Under the pieces are notes generated by a model. That model was not told where the DNA came from, made no database searches, and was given only the letters and a program-made list of their open reading frames with translations. The translations under genes were made by a program, and so were the position numbers. Shown piece after piece: positions 1-9,100 of a stretch of DNA of 64,000 nucleotides (position 1 is its first letter; each line of letters opens with the position of its first letter). The stretch is from positions 124,001-188,000 of IMG/VR virus record IMGVR_UViG_3300013116_000108. One strand, given 5' to 3'. Source of the DNA: a virus.

Positions 1-679
1 CTTCTTGTTTTAATTGATCACCGTTCATTGTAGTTCCGCCTTGTGGACCAGCAATAGTGGCAAATTTACTTCTTGCTTCTCCTAGCATATACTTACATTG
101 TGCTTTTGTGTAATCGTATATCCAAGGTTTAGTTCTGTGATCTTTTAAAAGTGTTACATCTGGCTTATGGTTGTATAACCAAAGAAGTACACTTTCGCCT
201 GTAGAATTTACTTTTCTAACTATTGTTAGTTTTTTACTTACAGGGTTAAATGTAAAATTAATATGTCCACCAAACATTCTAGCAGTTAATTCTTGATATT
301 GAGTAAACAATTCGTATGTTGCTAGGCCGCCTACTCGTCCTGCCTGCATTAAGTAAACATTAACATAGCCTGCTTCGAATGGCTCAAAACTATTAGCACC
401 ATCTCCGTCGCTAGATCCTATTGTTCTACGAAATACTTGTCTTACTTCTGTAACTTGGCTAGGTAACGTGTACTCTTGTGTATCTGCTACTAGTTCTAAA
501 AAGCCGTAACTTTCTTCAACGCTATTCGAACTACGTTGTCTGTATACATCTGCCGCCTTGTTAAAAGCAATATCATAATGTTGTGGATCTAACTCCACAT
601 CTACCATGCCATCACCTAAACTATATCGCACATAATCAAAGCATTTTTGCTTTTCAGTTTGGAGTTCTGTGTTTGCCAT
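1..679 (-). CDS. 13: Neck protein gp13 homologue (partial, C-terminus beyond window start)
   Basis: About 226 codons are visible and the reading frame is open to base 1. ATG at 677-679 is preceded by AGGAAC. The start (LQTEKQKCFDYVRYSLGD, then VDVELDPQHYDIAF) matches the T4 gp13 pattern of a short helix, LG, then INVELTPDQIYDC. The middle (LFTQYQELTARMFG, then NFTFNP and LTIVR) and the end (WIYDYTKAQCKYMLGEARSK, then MNGDQL) also follow T4 gp13 in order. In T4, gp13 and gp14 form the neck that seals the filled head and receives the tail. Its partner gp14 lies 1.4 kb away on the opposite strand, whereas in T4 the neck genes run in one direction. A weak late-promoter box (704-711) precedes it. 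The assignment is from my memory of T4 gp13, not an alignment program. Confidence 0.75.
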   Translation of the reverse strand, partial: MANTELQTEKQKCFDYVRYSLGDGMVDVELDPQHYDIAFNKAADVYRQRSSNSVEESYGFLELVADTQEYTLPSQVTEVRQVFRRTIGSSDGDGANSFEPFEAGYVNVYLMQAGRVGGLATYELFTQYQELTARMFGGHINFTFNPVSKKLTIVRKVNSTGESVLLWLYNHKPDVTLLKDHRTKPWIYDYTKAQCKYMLGEARSKFATIAGPQGGTTMNGDQLKQE

Positions 680-703
680 TTTTTGTTCCTACTTTAATAG
701 TAG

Positions 704-711
704 TATTTAGC
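704..711 (-). promoter_or_regulatory. Weak late-promoter-like box before gp13
   Basis: Reads GCTAAATA on the minus strand, 25 bases before the gp13 start and overlapping the stop region of the upstream gene. It matches six of eight bases of the T4 late consensus TATAAATA. It may give gp13 its own late transcript. Confidence 0.35.
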
Positions 712-1975
712 TCGTTAGCAATAGTATTGTTTCGGGATTTAAACGGCCGTTAAGTTTAGTTTCTGTTACTTTGAGGTTTTCGAAGAACTTTTTACGTTGT
801 ATTTTACCACAATTATTAAACTCTTTAAGTTGTTCTTCTGGTTTTCTTAGTGTTTTACACACACTTTGCTTTTCGTCATACCTAATTAGTGTAGTACCTT
901 TAACTTCTAATCCTGTGCCGTCACGTTTTTGTTTAAGCGGATCTATTGAAGAAGTGATGTAATACCCTAACTTTCTAGTTTTTGTGTTATATACCCAAAG
1001 CTCGTTAGCCTTAATAATGTCTACAGGGTTAATACTTACAAGTGCTAGTTTCTCATCAGACTTCTTATATTTTACTCTTGTTACTAGTTTTTCAGCACTT
1101 TTAGGTTTAACTTTACGAGGTTTACGAGTAAGTTTTGCTTCTGACATTAGCATATCACAAGCGTCGCAAATCAATTTATATGCTTGGTACCTACTTTTTA
1201 TTTCTTCATCAGTAAAAACAGCAAAACCTTCCTCAAGTTGACTACGCCAATCTAATTCTTGTTCTGTCATTTTTGCTTTTTGTTTTGCTGTAGGTGGGTT
1301 TAGTAACTCATGTAACTCATTATACCCTGGTTCATAAAAAGTTTTAATAATTTTAGCATGATTACCTTTACATTGATGTACTCTTAACCATTTTAGAGGA
1401 GTAAAAGTTTTTAAATCTATAAGTTCTACTCCAGATTCCATAACGTCATCAATTTCAACTGTCATTCTAATAGCCGCGGCATATAGGCGTTGTTGAATTG
1501 TAGGTTGATATACTTGGACTTTTTCTGCTTCTTCTTTTGCTTTTTCTTCTACAAGAGTTTTACCTTTCTCAATAGCACCTGCTATCTGAACTTTAATCCA
1601 ATCTTTTGTTGGCTTAATAACACCCATTGTACCTGGCAATGATTGCCAGTGTTCATCTTCTTTTTTATTATAATCTGGCATTCCACGTAACAGCATACGG
1701 CAATTTATAGATGTTGTTGTACCTATAACGTAACTAGGAACAGCCTTAGCACACTTAATATCGTCTTTGCTATAGCCATTTTGGTTCATCCATTCGTATG
1801 TATGCTTAACTAATTCATCTGGTTTAAACGTATGGTAATACCAAGAACTAGTTCCTTGCTTAAAACGGTGGTATTGAGCTCCGTCCCATTCTTCCCAACC
1901 ATCCCACTTGGGTTCTAGCAACTTATCAGCCGCTGTTATTCTAGTTGATTTTCGTAGTTGTTTACGTTTTGCCAA
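707..1975 (-). CDS. Conserved virion structural protein (function unknown)
   Basis: 422 residues with a TTG start preceded by a good AGGAG site. It is rich in Lys, Glu, Trp and Tyr, with no signal peptide or membrane segment. The N-terminus is tryptophan-rich (PKWDGWEEWDG). The central part (about residues 140-300) is helical and charged. The C-terminal third (VDIIKANELWVYNTKTRKLG) looks like a compact beta domain. I recall similar proteins annotated as virion structural proteins next to neck genes in T4-like marine phages, but no biochemical role is known to me. It sits 28 nt upstream of gp13 in the same direction. It is driven by a sigma70-type promoter (2046-2073), unusual for a purely late protein, so early or continuous expression is possible. 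Confidence 0.6.
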   Translation of the reverse strand: MAKRKQLRKSTRITAADKLLEPKWDGWEEWDGAQYHRFKQGTSSWYYHTFKPDELVKHTYEWMNQNGYSKDDIKCAKAVPSYVIGTTTSINCRMLLRGMPDYNKKEDEHWQSLPGTMGVIKPTKDWIKVQIAGAIEKGKTLVEEKAKEEAEKVQVYQPTIQQRLYAAAIRMTVEIDDVMESGVELIDLKTFTPLKWLRVHQCKGNHAKIIKTFYEPGYNELHELLNPPTAKQKAKMTEQELDWRSQLEEGFAVFTDEEIKSRYQAYKLICDACDMLMSEAKLTRKPRKVKPKSAEKLVTRVKYKKSDEKLALVSINPVDIIKANELWVYNTKTRKLGYYITSSIDPLKQKRDGTGLEVKGTTLIRYDEKQSVCKTLRKPEEQLKEFNNCGKIQRKKFFENLKVTETKLNGRLNPETILLLTS

Positions 1976-2045
1976 AGGTTTCTCCTGTTTAACGCTTATA
2001 TAGTCCGGTAAGTAAAAAAGTTGTTGCTTTTGTGATTATTACATT

Positions 2046-2073
2046 ACTATAACATCATTATGTTATTTGTCAA
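2046..2073 (-). promoter_or_regulatory. Sigma70-type promoter for the 707-1975 gene
   Basis: Minus strand TTGACA (2068-2073), a 16-base spacer, then TATAGT (2046-2051). The predicted start near 2039 leaves a leader of about 64 bases before the TTG codon. It stands back to back with a late promoter on the plus strand (2076-2083). Confidence 0.6.
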
Positions 2074-2075
2074 CC

Positions 2076-2083
2076 GATAAATA
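2076..2083 (+). promoter_or_regulatory. T4-type late promoter for the gp14-gp15 block
   Basis: GATAAATA matches seven of eight bases of TATAAATA. The expected transcription start is near 2089, leaving a short leader with AGGAAA before the gp14 ATG. Confidence 0.65.
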
Positions 2084-2109
2084 ATATTACTGTAGAATAG
2101 GAAAAAAAT

Positions 2110-3264
2110 ATGCCAAGAATCTCAATGTGGAAAGAAAATAAGACTTTTGATTATAGTTTCCACGACAACCGAATCCGTGAAATGTTTACAATAGGCGGTA
2201 CAGGTGTTAATATACACAAATATTTAGGTACATTCCAACAAGCATCTGGAGATGCTACAAAACCTAAGTATGACACAATTACAGAGAATCGTATACAAGA
2301 CTTACTATTTTTAGAAAATAGAGATCGAAAATATGATCAAACTGTATATCAGATGCGAGGGTTATATAATGTTCAAGATATTGACTTTGACCTAACACAG
2401 TTTGGTTTATTTTTAGCAAATGATACTCTCTTTATAAACTTCCATATGTCTGACATGATAGACATATTAGGAAGAAAGTTGATGAGCGGAGATGTATTAG
2501 AGCTACCTCATCTAAAAGATTTTTATCCTTTAGACACAGATTTAAGCACATCATTAAGAAGATATTATGTTGTACAAGATGCTAGTAGAGCCGCAGAAGG
2601 ATTTAGTCCTACTTGGTATCCACATTTATGGAGAGTAAAATGTACACCAATAGTGGATTCACAAGAATATCGAGATATTCTTGGTGATAAAGACGATTCT
2701 TCTAGTTTAAAAAGTTTACTATCTACATATAAAAAAGAATTAGAAATTAATAATGCTATTATACAACAAGCAAATAAAGAAGTTCCTAAAACAGGGTACG
2801 ATACAGAAAAATTTTATGTAGTACCAACTAACGAAGATGGTACTCCGGCTAAGGCTAGTAGTAAAACAGCAGATACTACAACAACTAAAGCAAGTTCATC
2901 AAATGATAGCACTAATCAAACTGCTGTTTCGCCTGTAGGTAACGGGTGGCTAGGTGGCTATTTAAGTGGTGACGGATTACCACCAAACGGGTTTCACGTA
3001 ACGCCTGCTATACAATTTCCAACTAGTCCTTTAGAAGGCGAATATATTTTAAGACTTGATTATATGCCTAATAGATTATTTAGATACGACGGTAAACGAT
3101 GGATTAAAGTTGAGGATAATGTTAGAACAACATTAGACGGAACTGGATTAACACAACGTGATTCATTTGTTAATAACACTTCAACATATATAGATAACAA
3201 AGGTGTAGCAAAACCAGGTAAAACTGGTTTAAGTTCAGCACTAGAACCAAAGGCAGACGAATAA
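2110..3264 (+). CDS. 14: Neck protein gp14 homologue with extra C-terminal domain
   Basis: 384 residues; T4 gp14 is about 256. The middle resembles T4 gp14: a strand DTLFINFHMSDMIDILG, then SGDVLELPHLKDFYPLD, then a long stretch ending in a YYVV...W.VKC.P pattern, comparable to DEVTLSINPNLF, EGDLIYFPMDNSLFEI and the later strands in T4. The N-terminus (MPRISMWKENKTFDY, then GGTGVNIHKYLG) is typical of the marine version. After a low-complexity Ser/Thr/Lys linker (about residues 235-280) comes a small module, FPTSPLEGEY...LFRYDGKRWIKV, also seen in the fibre proteins of this genome. That suggests an exposed decoration on the neck. The stop overlaps the next ATG by one base (TAATG), so the downstream gene is translationally coupled. 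Confidence 0.65.
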   Translation: MPRISMWKENKTFDYSFHDNRIREMFTIGGTGVNIHKYLGTFQQASGDATKPKYDTITENRIQDLLFLENRDRKYDQTVYQMRGLYNVQDIDFDLTQFGLFLANDTLFINFHMSDMIDILGRKLMSGDVLELPHLKDFYPLDTDLSTSLRRYYVVQDASRAAEGFSPTWYPHLWRVKCTPIVDSQEYRDILGDKDDSSSLKSLLSTYKKELEINNAIIQQANKEVPKTGYDTEKFYVVPTNEDGTPAKASSKTADTTTTKASSSNDSTNQTAVSPVGNGWLGGYLSGDGLPPNGFHVTPAIQFPTSPLEGEYILRLDYMPNRLFRYDGKRWIKVEDNVRTTLDGTGLTQRDSFVNNTSTYIDNKGVAKPGKTGLSSALEPKADE

Positions 3265-3479
3265 TGGAAAGCGTAATTAAAATAGTTTCTGAATACTTAG
3301 AAGTAGACAATGTTAAACCCGAGTCGCATCTTGTAGATGATTTAGGTGCTGACGACTTTGACACTATTGAATTAATAATAAAAGTTGAAAAAAGTTTAGG
3401 TGTAAAAATTTCAGACGAAGAAGGTAGTAACATAAAAACAGTACAAGACCTTATTAATGTAGTACAAGGAAATCAATAA
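3264..3479 (+). CDS. Acyl-carrier-protein-like protein without the phosphopantetheine serine
   Basis: 71 residues, the normal ACP length, with the four-helix ACP pattern: VIKIVSEYLEV, then a loop, DDLGADDFDTIELIIKVEK, LGVKISDEE and KTVQDLINVV. Ordinary ACPs read LGADSLDTVEL, where the serine carries 4'-phosphopantetheine. Here the motif is LGADDFDTIEL (codons gac gac ttt), so Asp31 replaces the serine. It therefore cannot be a conventional acyl carrier. It may be a structural or scaffolding use of the fold, or a decoy that binds host ACP partners. It is inserted between two neck or tail-completion genes with one-base overlaps on both sides (TAATG), so it is made together with gp14 and gp15. 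Confidence 0.75.
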   Translation: MESVIKIVSEYLEVDNVKPESHLVDDLGADDFDTIELIIKVEKSLGVKISDEEGSNIKTVQDLINVVQGNQ

Positions 3480-4897
3480 TGAAAACTTTTTTCTATGATG
3501 AACAAATTCGAAGATTTATTTTACAATTTGTTAGAATGTTTTCTCATTACCAAGTAGAATACGGTAAAAATAGAGACGGCAATACAACACTTTATCAAGT
3601 TCCTGTTAGATACGGTGATTCTAGCAGACAAGCGTCTGCTATTATGAAGCATAATAGCGAAAACGGAATACCTACATCACCTCTTATAACTTGTTACATT
3701 TCAGATTTACAATATGACAGAGATAGAATGCAACAACCTAGTCACATCGATAAAATGCATGTTAGAACTAGAGGAATAAATGAAAATACAGGAGCATATA
3801 CTCAACAACAAGGAGAAGCATATACAATAGAACGTCATATGCCAACTCCATATAGACTAAACATGAATGTTGATATATGGACAACTAACACAGAACAAAA
3901 ATTACAGTTGCTAGAACAAATATTAACACTATTCAATCCTGATATGGAAATACAAAGTACAGACAATTATATAGATTGGACTAGTTTAAGTTACGTTGAA
4001 TTAACTGGGCAAACATTTACAAGCAGAAGTATACCTACTGGAACAGATGACCAAATAGATATTTCTACATTACAATTTAGTATGCCTATATGGTTAAGTT
4101 TACCTGCTAAAGTTAAAAAATTAGGAGTTATTAGAAGTGTTGTAAGTGGAATACATGACAATTCAGGTACTATTAAAGACTTAGACATAGGCTTATTATA
4201 CGGTAATAGAGTCTCAATTACGCCTAATCAGTACGGTATTATTTTATTAAACGGACAAGTACAATTAATTGACTCAGCAGATGCTGTTAATCCAAACACA
4301 TCTACTGTTATTAGTACTAGTAGTGTTGGACCTAGACCAGAATGGGAAAGCCTTATTAATAACTGGGGTAAAATGACACCATTAGGAAAAGCCACTATTG
4401 CTAATGGAACTAGCCAATTACGAGTATCAACAACATCAGAACCAGACGGTGCTGAAGTTATAGGAACAGTAGCATTACATCCATCTAGCAAAGATATATT
4501 ATTATTTACTGTAGACAATGACACTATACCAACAAACACTTTAGACCCTATAGATGCTATTGTCGATCCTAGTAAAAAAGGTCCAGGTGCCGGACTGAAT
4601 GCATCAGCAGACGGGCAAAGATACTTGATTATAAATGACATAGGCGCTACGGGTAATGTAGATGGTGCTGATGCTTGGAAGGGTGCTAGTAACGAAGATT
4701 TGATAGCCTCAGCGAACGATATTATACAGTATAAAAACAATAAGTGGCAAGTAGTATACGATGCTTCTACTAAAGCAACTGACACAGATTATCTAACAAA
4801 TAGTAAAACCGGAATTCAATATAAATGGGATGGATCAAAATGGGTAAAAAGTTACGAAGGAGAATACGAGGCGGGATCATGGAGACTAGTACTTTAA
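3479..4897 (+). CDS. 15: Tail completion and sheath stabiliser gp15 homologue with C-terminal extension
   Basis: 472 residues; T4 gp15 is about 272. The first ~230 residues follow T4 gp15: FFYDEQIRRFILQFVRMFSH then YQVPVRYGD (T4: YFYNSSFRRYATLMGDLFS then IRVPITYAS), and PTPYRLNMNVDIWT then LLEQILTLFNPDME (T4: PSPIKMIYELSIFT then VEQILPYFQPHF). In T4, gp15 caps the tail tube and sheath and joins the neck. The extra C-terminal ~240 residues are Asn/Asp/Thr-rich with two short IQYKW-type motifs (IIQYKNNKW, GIQYKWDGSKW), which resemble the small module at the end of gp14 and in the fibres. It overlaps the next gene by 19 bases. Confidence 0.8.
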   Translation: MKTFFYDEQIRRFILQFVRMFSHYQVEYGKNRDGNTTLYQVPVRYGDSSRQASAIMKHNSENGIPTSPLITCYISDLQYDRDRMQQPSHIDKMHVRTRGINENTGAYTQQQGEAYTIERHMPTPYRLNMNVDIWTTNTEQKLQLLEQILTLFNPDMEIQSTDNYIDWTSLSYVELTGQTFTSRSIPTGTDDQIDISTLQFSMPIWLSLPAKVKKLGVIRSVVSGIHDNSGTIKDLDIGLLYGNRVSITPNQYGIILLNGQVQLIDSADAVNPNTSTVISTSSVGPRPEWESLINNWGKMTPLGKATIANGTSQLRVSTTSEPDGAEVIGTVALHPSSKDILLFTVDNDTIPTNTLDPIDAIVDPSKKGPGAGLNASADGQRYLIINDIGATGNVDGADAWKGASNEDLIASANDIIQYKNNKWQVVYDASTKATDTDYLTNSKTGIQYKWDGSKWVKSYEGEYEAGSWRLVL

Positions 4898-5316
4898 CTG
4901 GTGTTGGTTGTTTATTTTGGTCTCGAAAAACTAATCGTTTTCTTTTTGTTTTAAGAAATACTAAAACATATAAATTTACATGGGCCCTTGTAGGTGGTAA
5001 AGTTGAAGTAGATGAAACTGTTTATGAGGCTATGTGTAGAGAAACTATAGAAGAATTAGGTTCGTTGCCTGACATTATCAAAACTATTCCAATAGAAAAA
5101 TTTACACATAAAAAAAATAATTTTATATACGAAACATTTGTTAATATAGTTGAAGATGAATTTATTCCTGTATTAAATGACGAACACGTGGGGTATGCTT
5201 GGGTAGATGTAGATCATTTTCCAAAGCCGTTACACCCTGGATTATATAATACTCTTAATATTGATGCTATTAATGATAAATTAAAAACCTTAGTTAATCA
5301 TTATATTAATGTTTAA
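4879..5316 (+). CDS. Nudix hydrolase
   Basis: I choose ATG 4879 (145 residues), not the in-frame ATG 4825 inside gp15, because a purine-rich GAGGCGG lies just upstream and the Nudix fold begins at TGVGCLFWSRK. The Nudix box is clear: GGKVEVDETVYEAMCRETIE then ELG, with the RE..EE residues that bind metal. Such enzymes cleave nucleoside diphosphates linked to another moiety (for example modified dNTPs, ADP-ribose, dinucleoside polyphosphates). T4 also encodes one (NudE), but sequence alone does not show the substrate. It is the last gene of the neck operon, and its stop overlaps the stop of a gene converging from the minus strand. Confidence 0.85.
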   Translation: METSTLTGVGCLFWSRKTNRFLFVLRNTKTYKFTWALVGGKVEVDETVYEAMCRETIEELGSLPDIIKTIPIEKFTHKKNNFIYETFVNIVEDEFIPVLNDEHVGYAWVDVDHFPKPLHPGLYNTLNIDAINDKLKTLVNHYINV

Positions 5317-6067
5317 AAGATCCTATATCTAATTCTTGTACAAATTCTCTATATGTAAGATAGCGAACATTTTTATACCATTTATAATTATCTGGATATC
5401 CATTAACATTATTATCAACAATAGTAAATGAGGTGTCTGGATATGCTCCAAATATTTGGCACATGTTTGCCTCCCATTTTTCACTTGATACTGAATAATT
5501 CTGTGGCATATAACCAGGCGAGCCAGCATACATATTAGAATTATATCCTTCGCCACCTTTTTGTCCTTCATAACCTATCATATATACACTTCGGTGTTTA
5601 TCAAAACAAGCCATATATACTGCCATTGCTCCAGCATTCATTTGTACACCGTAAGGAATTAAATGAAACTTGCCTGGATGTTGTAAACAATTAGGTGCTG
5701 TCGAATATACAATTCTCTCATCGGCGTATGGTTTATCTGAATATTCTGTACTATTAGCAATTTCGTTAGTTATTTCTTTGCCTGTAGCAATTAAAAAGTC
5801 TGCTTGGAATTCTCTAGACAAAGCATTACAGCCATAAGTTTGGCAAGCCATAGATCCCAACACTCCACCCCTATGGCCAGATAATAAATTTATGTTGAAT
5901 TTATTTCTAGATTCGCCATTACCAATACACACAGCAATACCCATATGAGTATCATTGTATACCGTACGTGGTATCCACTCTCTTGATTCTTTACGTTGGT
6001 TATTTTCGTATCTGACAGATGTTATAAAAAATTCACCGTCATACTCGTCACTGTTCTTTCCTAGCAT
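5306..6067 (-). CDS. Glycosyltransferase-42/DUF115-like protein (paralogue 1)
   Basis: 253 residues. About 40 leading residues are followed by a Rossmann-like domain: AVCIGNGESRNKF (residues ~45-57), YGCNALSREFQADFLIATGK, NAGAMAVYMACFDKHRSVYM then IGYEG. The order GNG.S, then YGCNAL, then a glycine-rich helix and a hydrophobic strand ending in GYE or GFD, resembles CstI/CstII sialyltransferases (GT42) and the DUF115/MptE-like family. A paralogue lies at 17528-18181. Both flank the fibre region, so modification of a glycan or fibre is a reasonable guess, but no substrate is shown. It starts just after the fibre terminator (6117-6143), so it needs its own promoter or readthrough. AAGAG precedes the ATG. 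Confidence 0.45.
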   Translation of the reverse strand: MLGKNSDEYDGEFFITSVRYENNQRKESREWIPRTVYNDTHMGIAVCIGNGESRNKFNINLLSGHRGGVLGSMACQTYGCNALSREFQADFLIATGKEITNEIANSTEYSDKPYADERIVYSTAPNCLQHPGKFHLIPYGVQMNAGAMAVYMACFDKHRSVYMIGYEGQKGGEGYNSNMYAGSPGYMPQNYSVSSEKWEANMCQIFGAYPDTSFTIVDNNVNGYPDNYKWYKNVRYLTYREFVQELDIGSFKH

Positions 6068-6116
6068 ACTCTTACTTATTACCTAATAATATTAGTTAAG
6101 TGTTTTTTGGTCATAA

Positions 6117-6143
6117 AAAAGGGCGAGTAAAACCCGCCCTTTT
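6117..6143 (-). terminator. Intrinsic terminator after the large fibre gene
   Basis: Nine-base-pair stem AAAAGGGCG / CGCCCTTTT with a nine-base loop. On the minus strand it is followed by a run of Ts. It lies 22 bases past the fibre stop codon. Confidence 0.85.
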
Positions 6144-6164
6144 AAATTTTAGTTAATTGTTTGC

Positions 6165-9100
6165 TTACATTCTGCCAACAACTACTTCAATTGTACCTTC
6201 GCCTTCGTGATCTTCTAATGCTTTACCAATTACTTGGCCCATTTTTGGATCTTCTTCAGCTCTAGCCATACCGTTACCAGCACTTACCATCATGTCACCT
6301 TTTTTGACAGATCCTGTAACTTTACAAGGAACTCTACCAACTAATGCTACAGAACATTTGTTCTCAGCATCCATTTCAGCGTTCATTAAGTAAGCCGGGT
6401 TAGATGTAACAACACCCGCTACTGATTTACAACCATCAATATCACAAAGTGATACTTCATGAGTTCCACCAAAGTGTACAACTGTACCAGGCGCATATTC
6501 GGCATCAGCCGCATAGCACTCAGCCAAGTCAGCGTATTGAGCCGCTGTTGCTGTACCAGTTAGTGTAGCAACTCTCATGTCAGCATAAGAACTAACAGTT
6601 ACGTTGCCTGCTGTAGTACCGTCTTCAGAAGTGTTAATAGCCGCAAATTGATCAGCACTTTCGTCCCAAATCATTGCCACGTTAGCACTTGATCCACGCT
6701 CTACAACCCAACCCGAGTCATAAGCAGGAGAACCAGACTGTCCAGTAGCCCAAATTTGTAGCGGATCTTCAACAGTTGTGTTAGTTGAACTAACAGTTGT
6801 TGTTGAACCGTTTACAGTTAAGTTACCTGAAACAATCATGTTTCCTGTACAAGTAGCGTCATCATTCAATTGAATGATACCAGTTCCGTTTGATTGAAGT
6901 ACTAAGTTTTCGTTAGTTACAGCATTTTTAACTGAGTTACCAATAACTGTAACGTTACCTGCTTTAGCACCATCTGGTAATAACACACCAGTTGCCGAGT
7001 CATCAGCGTGAGCTGAAATACTGACACCAGAGCCCATTGTAGTAGCTCTGTTTAGTTCAATACCAGAACCAGCAGATAGTTGTAGTTTACCAGAGCCTGA
7101 ACCACCATTAACACTTAGGTTTTGGTTAGCATCAGTACCCATAGTAATTGTACCACTATCATCTTGTAGTACTTGTTTACCATTAACGTATAATGATCCA
7201 GAGGATACATACAAGTCTTTCCATTGAGCGTTTGAGGCACCCAAGTCATGTCCTGTTGTTCCGTTGGAGTTAACGTTTGGTATAAGACCAGCACTTGTAA
7301 ATTTAGCAATAGATGTACCAGCAACTGTGAACTGAATTTCGTCAGCATCAGCAGTTGGCTCAACATTAATGCTAGTGTCCGCATCAGCATCTTGCATATC
7401 AGTGATAGTTGATGTAGTAGTTAATACTCTAGCATCAATTGTATCACCAGTAGCAGGTGCTTCTGTGAACGTTAGTGTTGTTCCACTTACAGCGTAAGCA
7501 GTAGTAGGAATCTGTACCACACCATTGATTGCTACCAATGTTGTAGAAGTAGTTCCTGCTGAACTTAGTGTAAATGCGGTAGTAGAATCGTTACCAGAGA
7601 ATGAATCTGCTGTCATAACTGTAAAGTCAGCACCAGCGTTCCATTCAGAACCAGTGTAGATTTCTTGTGTACCTAAAGTAGTGTTGAATCTATACATACC
7701 TGTAGCAGGTGATCCCGGACGTTGTGCCGTTGTACCTACCGGTATAATCATAGAGTCAGTAGCAGAGATGTGTAATGTAGCATCAGTAGTCGGCGAAGCC
7801 GTTCCTAAACCTACGTTACCTGTAGAACCTTGAACAAATAAAGCGTTAGCATCATTGTCTGATTCGATTCTAAAGTCAACATCTGCACTTGCTTCGTTAA
7901 CAACAATCTCTTGACCAGCAACACCTTCAATTAAAAGTTTGCCAGATGTAGATGAAATTGTATTTCCATCTATTGAGATATTGTCAACAGCCGCCGCTGT
8001 AGTTGTTAATGTAGTACCATCAAATGTTAAGTTAGCACTATCTTCTAAAGCACCACCAGTACCAGCGTATGTAACACGTCCACTTGTTAGGTCTTCAATA
8101 ACAGCATCTGCCAAAGTAGCAGTTCCGTCAACCTCTAAGTGTCCAGCCGCTGTAACTTTACCAGTTACGTCTAATGTACCACCAACTGCTGTGTTACCAC
8201 TAGCATGAGCAACTGTGAAACTTGAAGAAACACTAAATGTTGTTCCATCAAATGTTAAGTTAGCATCATCTTCTAAAGCACCGCCTGTACCAGCAATAGT
8301 AATTCTATTGTTAGTCAAGTCAGATACTGTAGCAGAGTTCATTGTAACACCAGCGGATGTAGCCGATAGAGCCGTTGTTGAATCTAGTTCAACAGTAAAG
8401 GCACCATTTGACCCAGTATCACTGATTGTAGCAGTTGAGTTATTTTCAACTAGTCTTGTAACTTCACCTGTAGCGGAGTCAACATACGCCTTAGTAGCCG
8501 CATCTTGAGCCGAAGTAGGATCAGCAACACCAGTTACTTTGTTAGATCCCATTGCGATTGTTTGAGATCCAGCAACTGTTAACGAACCATTGATTGCTGT
8601 AGCACCGTTTGATGTTAATGTACCGGCAACTGTAGCCGCGCCATCAACGTCTAGTAATCCACCCATGTGTAGGTTTTCAGCAACACCCATACCACCAAAA
8701 ACTACTAAAGCACCTGAAGTGTTTGAAGTAGATCCAGTTGTAGCGTTTGCGTCAATACGTCCTGTCACATCTAATGTACCAGCAACTACTGTATTACCAG
8801 TAGCACTTGCTACTGTCATCTTGTTAGTAGCAACACTAAAGTCACCCGCAACATCACCAGCGCCACTAATATCTAAACCAGCACCAATGTACTGTCCAGT
8901 AGTAGTTACGTTAGTTCCGTCATATGTGAATCCAGCGCCATCTTCTAAGATACCGTTAGTTCCTGCTGTTACAACACGACCGTCAGTTAATGTGCCTGAA
9001 GTTACAGAGCCAACAACAATATTACCTGCTGTTCCACTCATTACTTCTGAAGTGTTAGTAACGTCTGTCAAGTAAACAAAAGCATCTGCTGAGTTATCAT

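Noticed and set aside
4228-4785. 185-residue minus-strand frame opposite gp15
   Set aside because: Antisense shadow of a recognised gene, no ribosome site, no recognisable protein pattern.
4825-4878. Longer N-terminus for the Nudix hydrolase
   Set aside because: The region encodes the gp15 C-terminus in another frame, adds an Arg/Lys run foreign to the fold, and the ribosome site is before ATG 4879.
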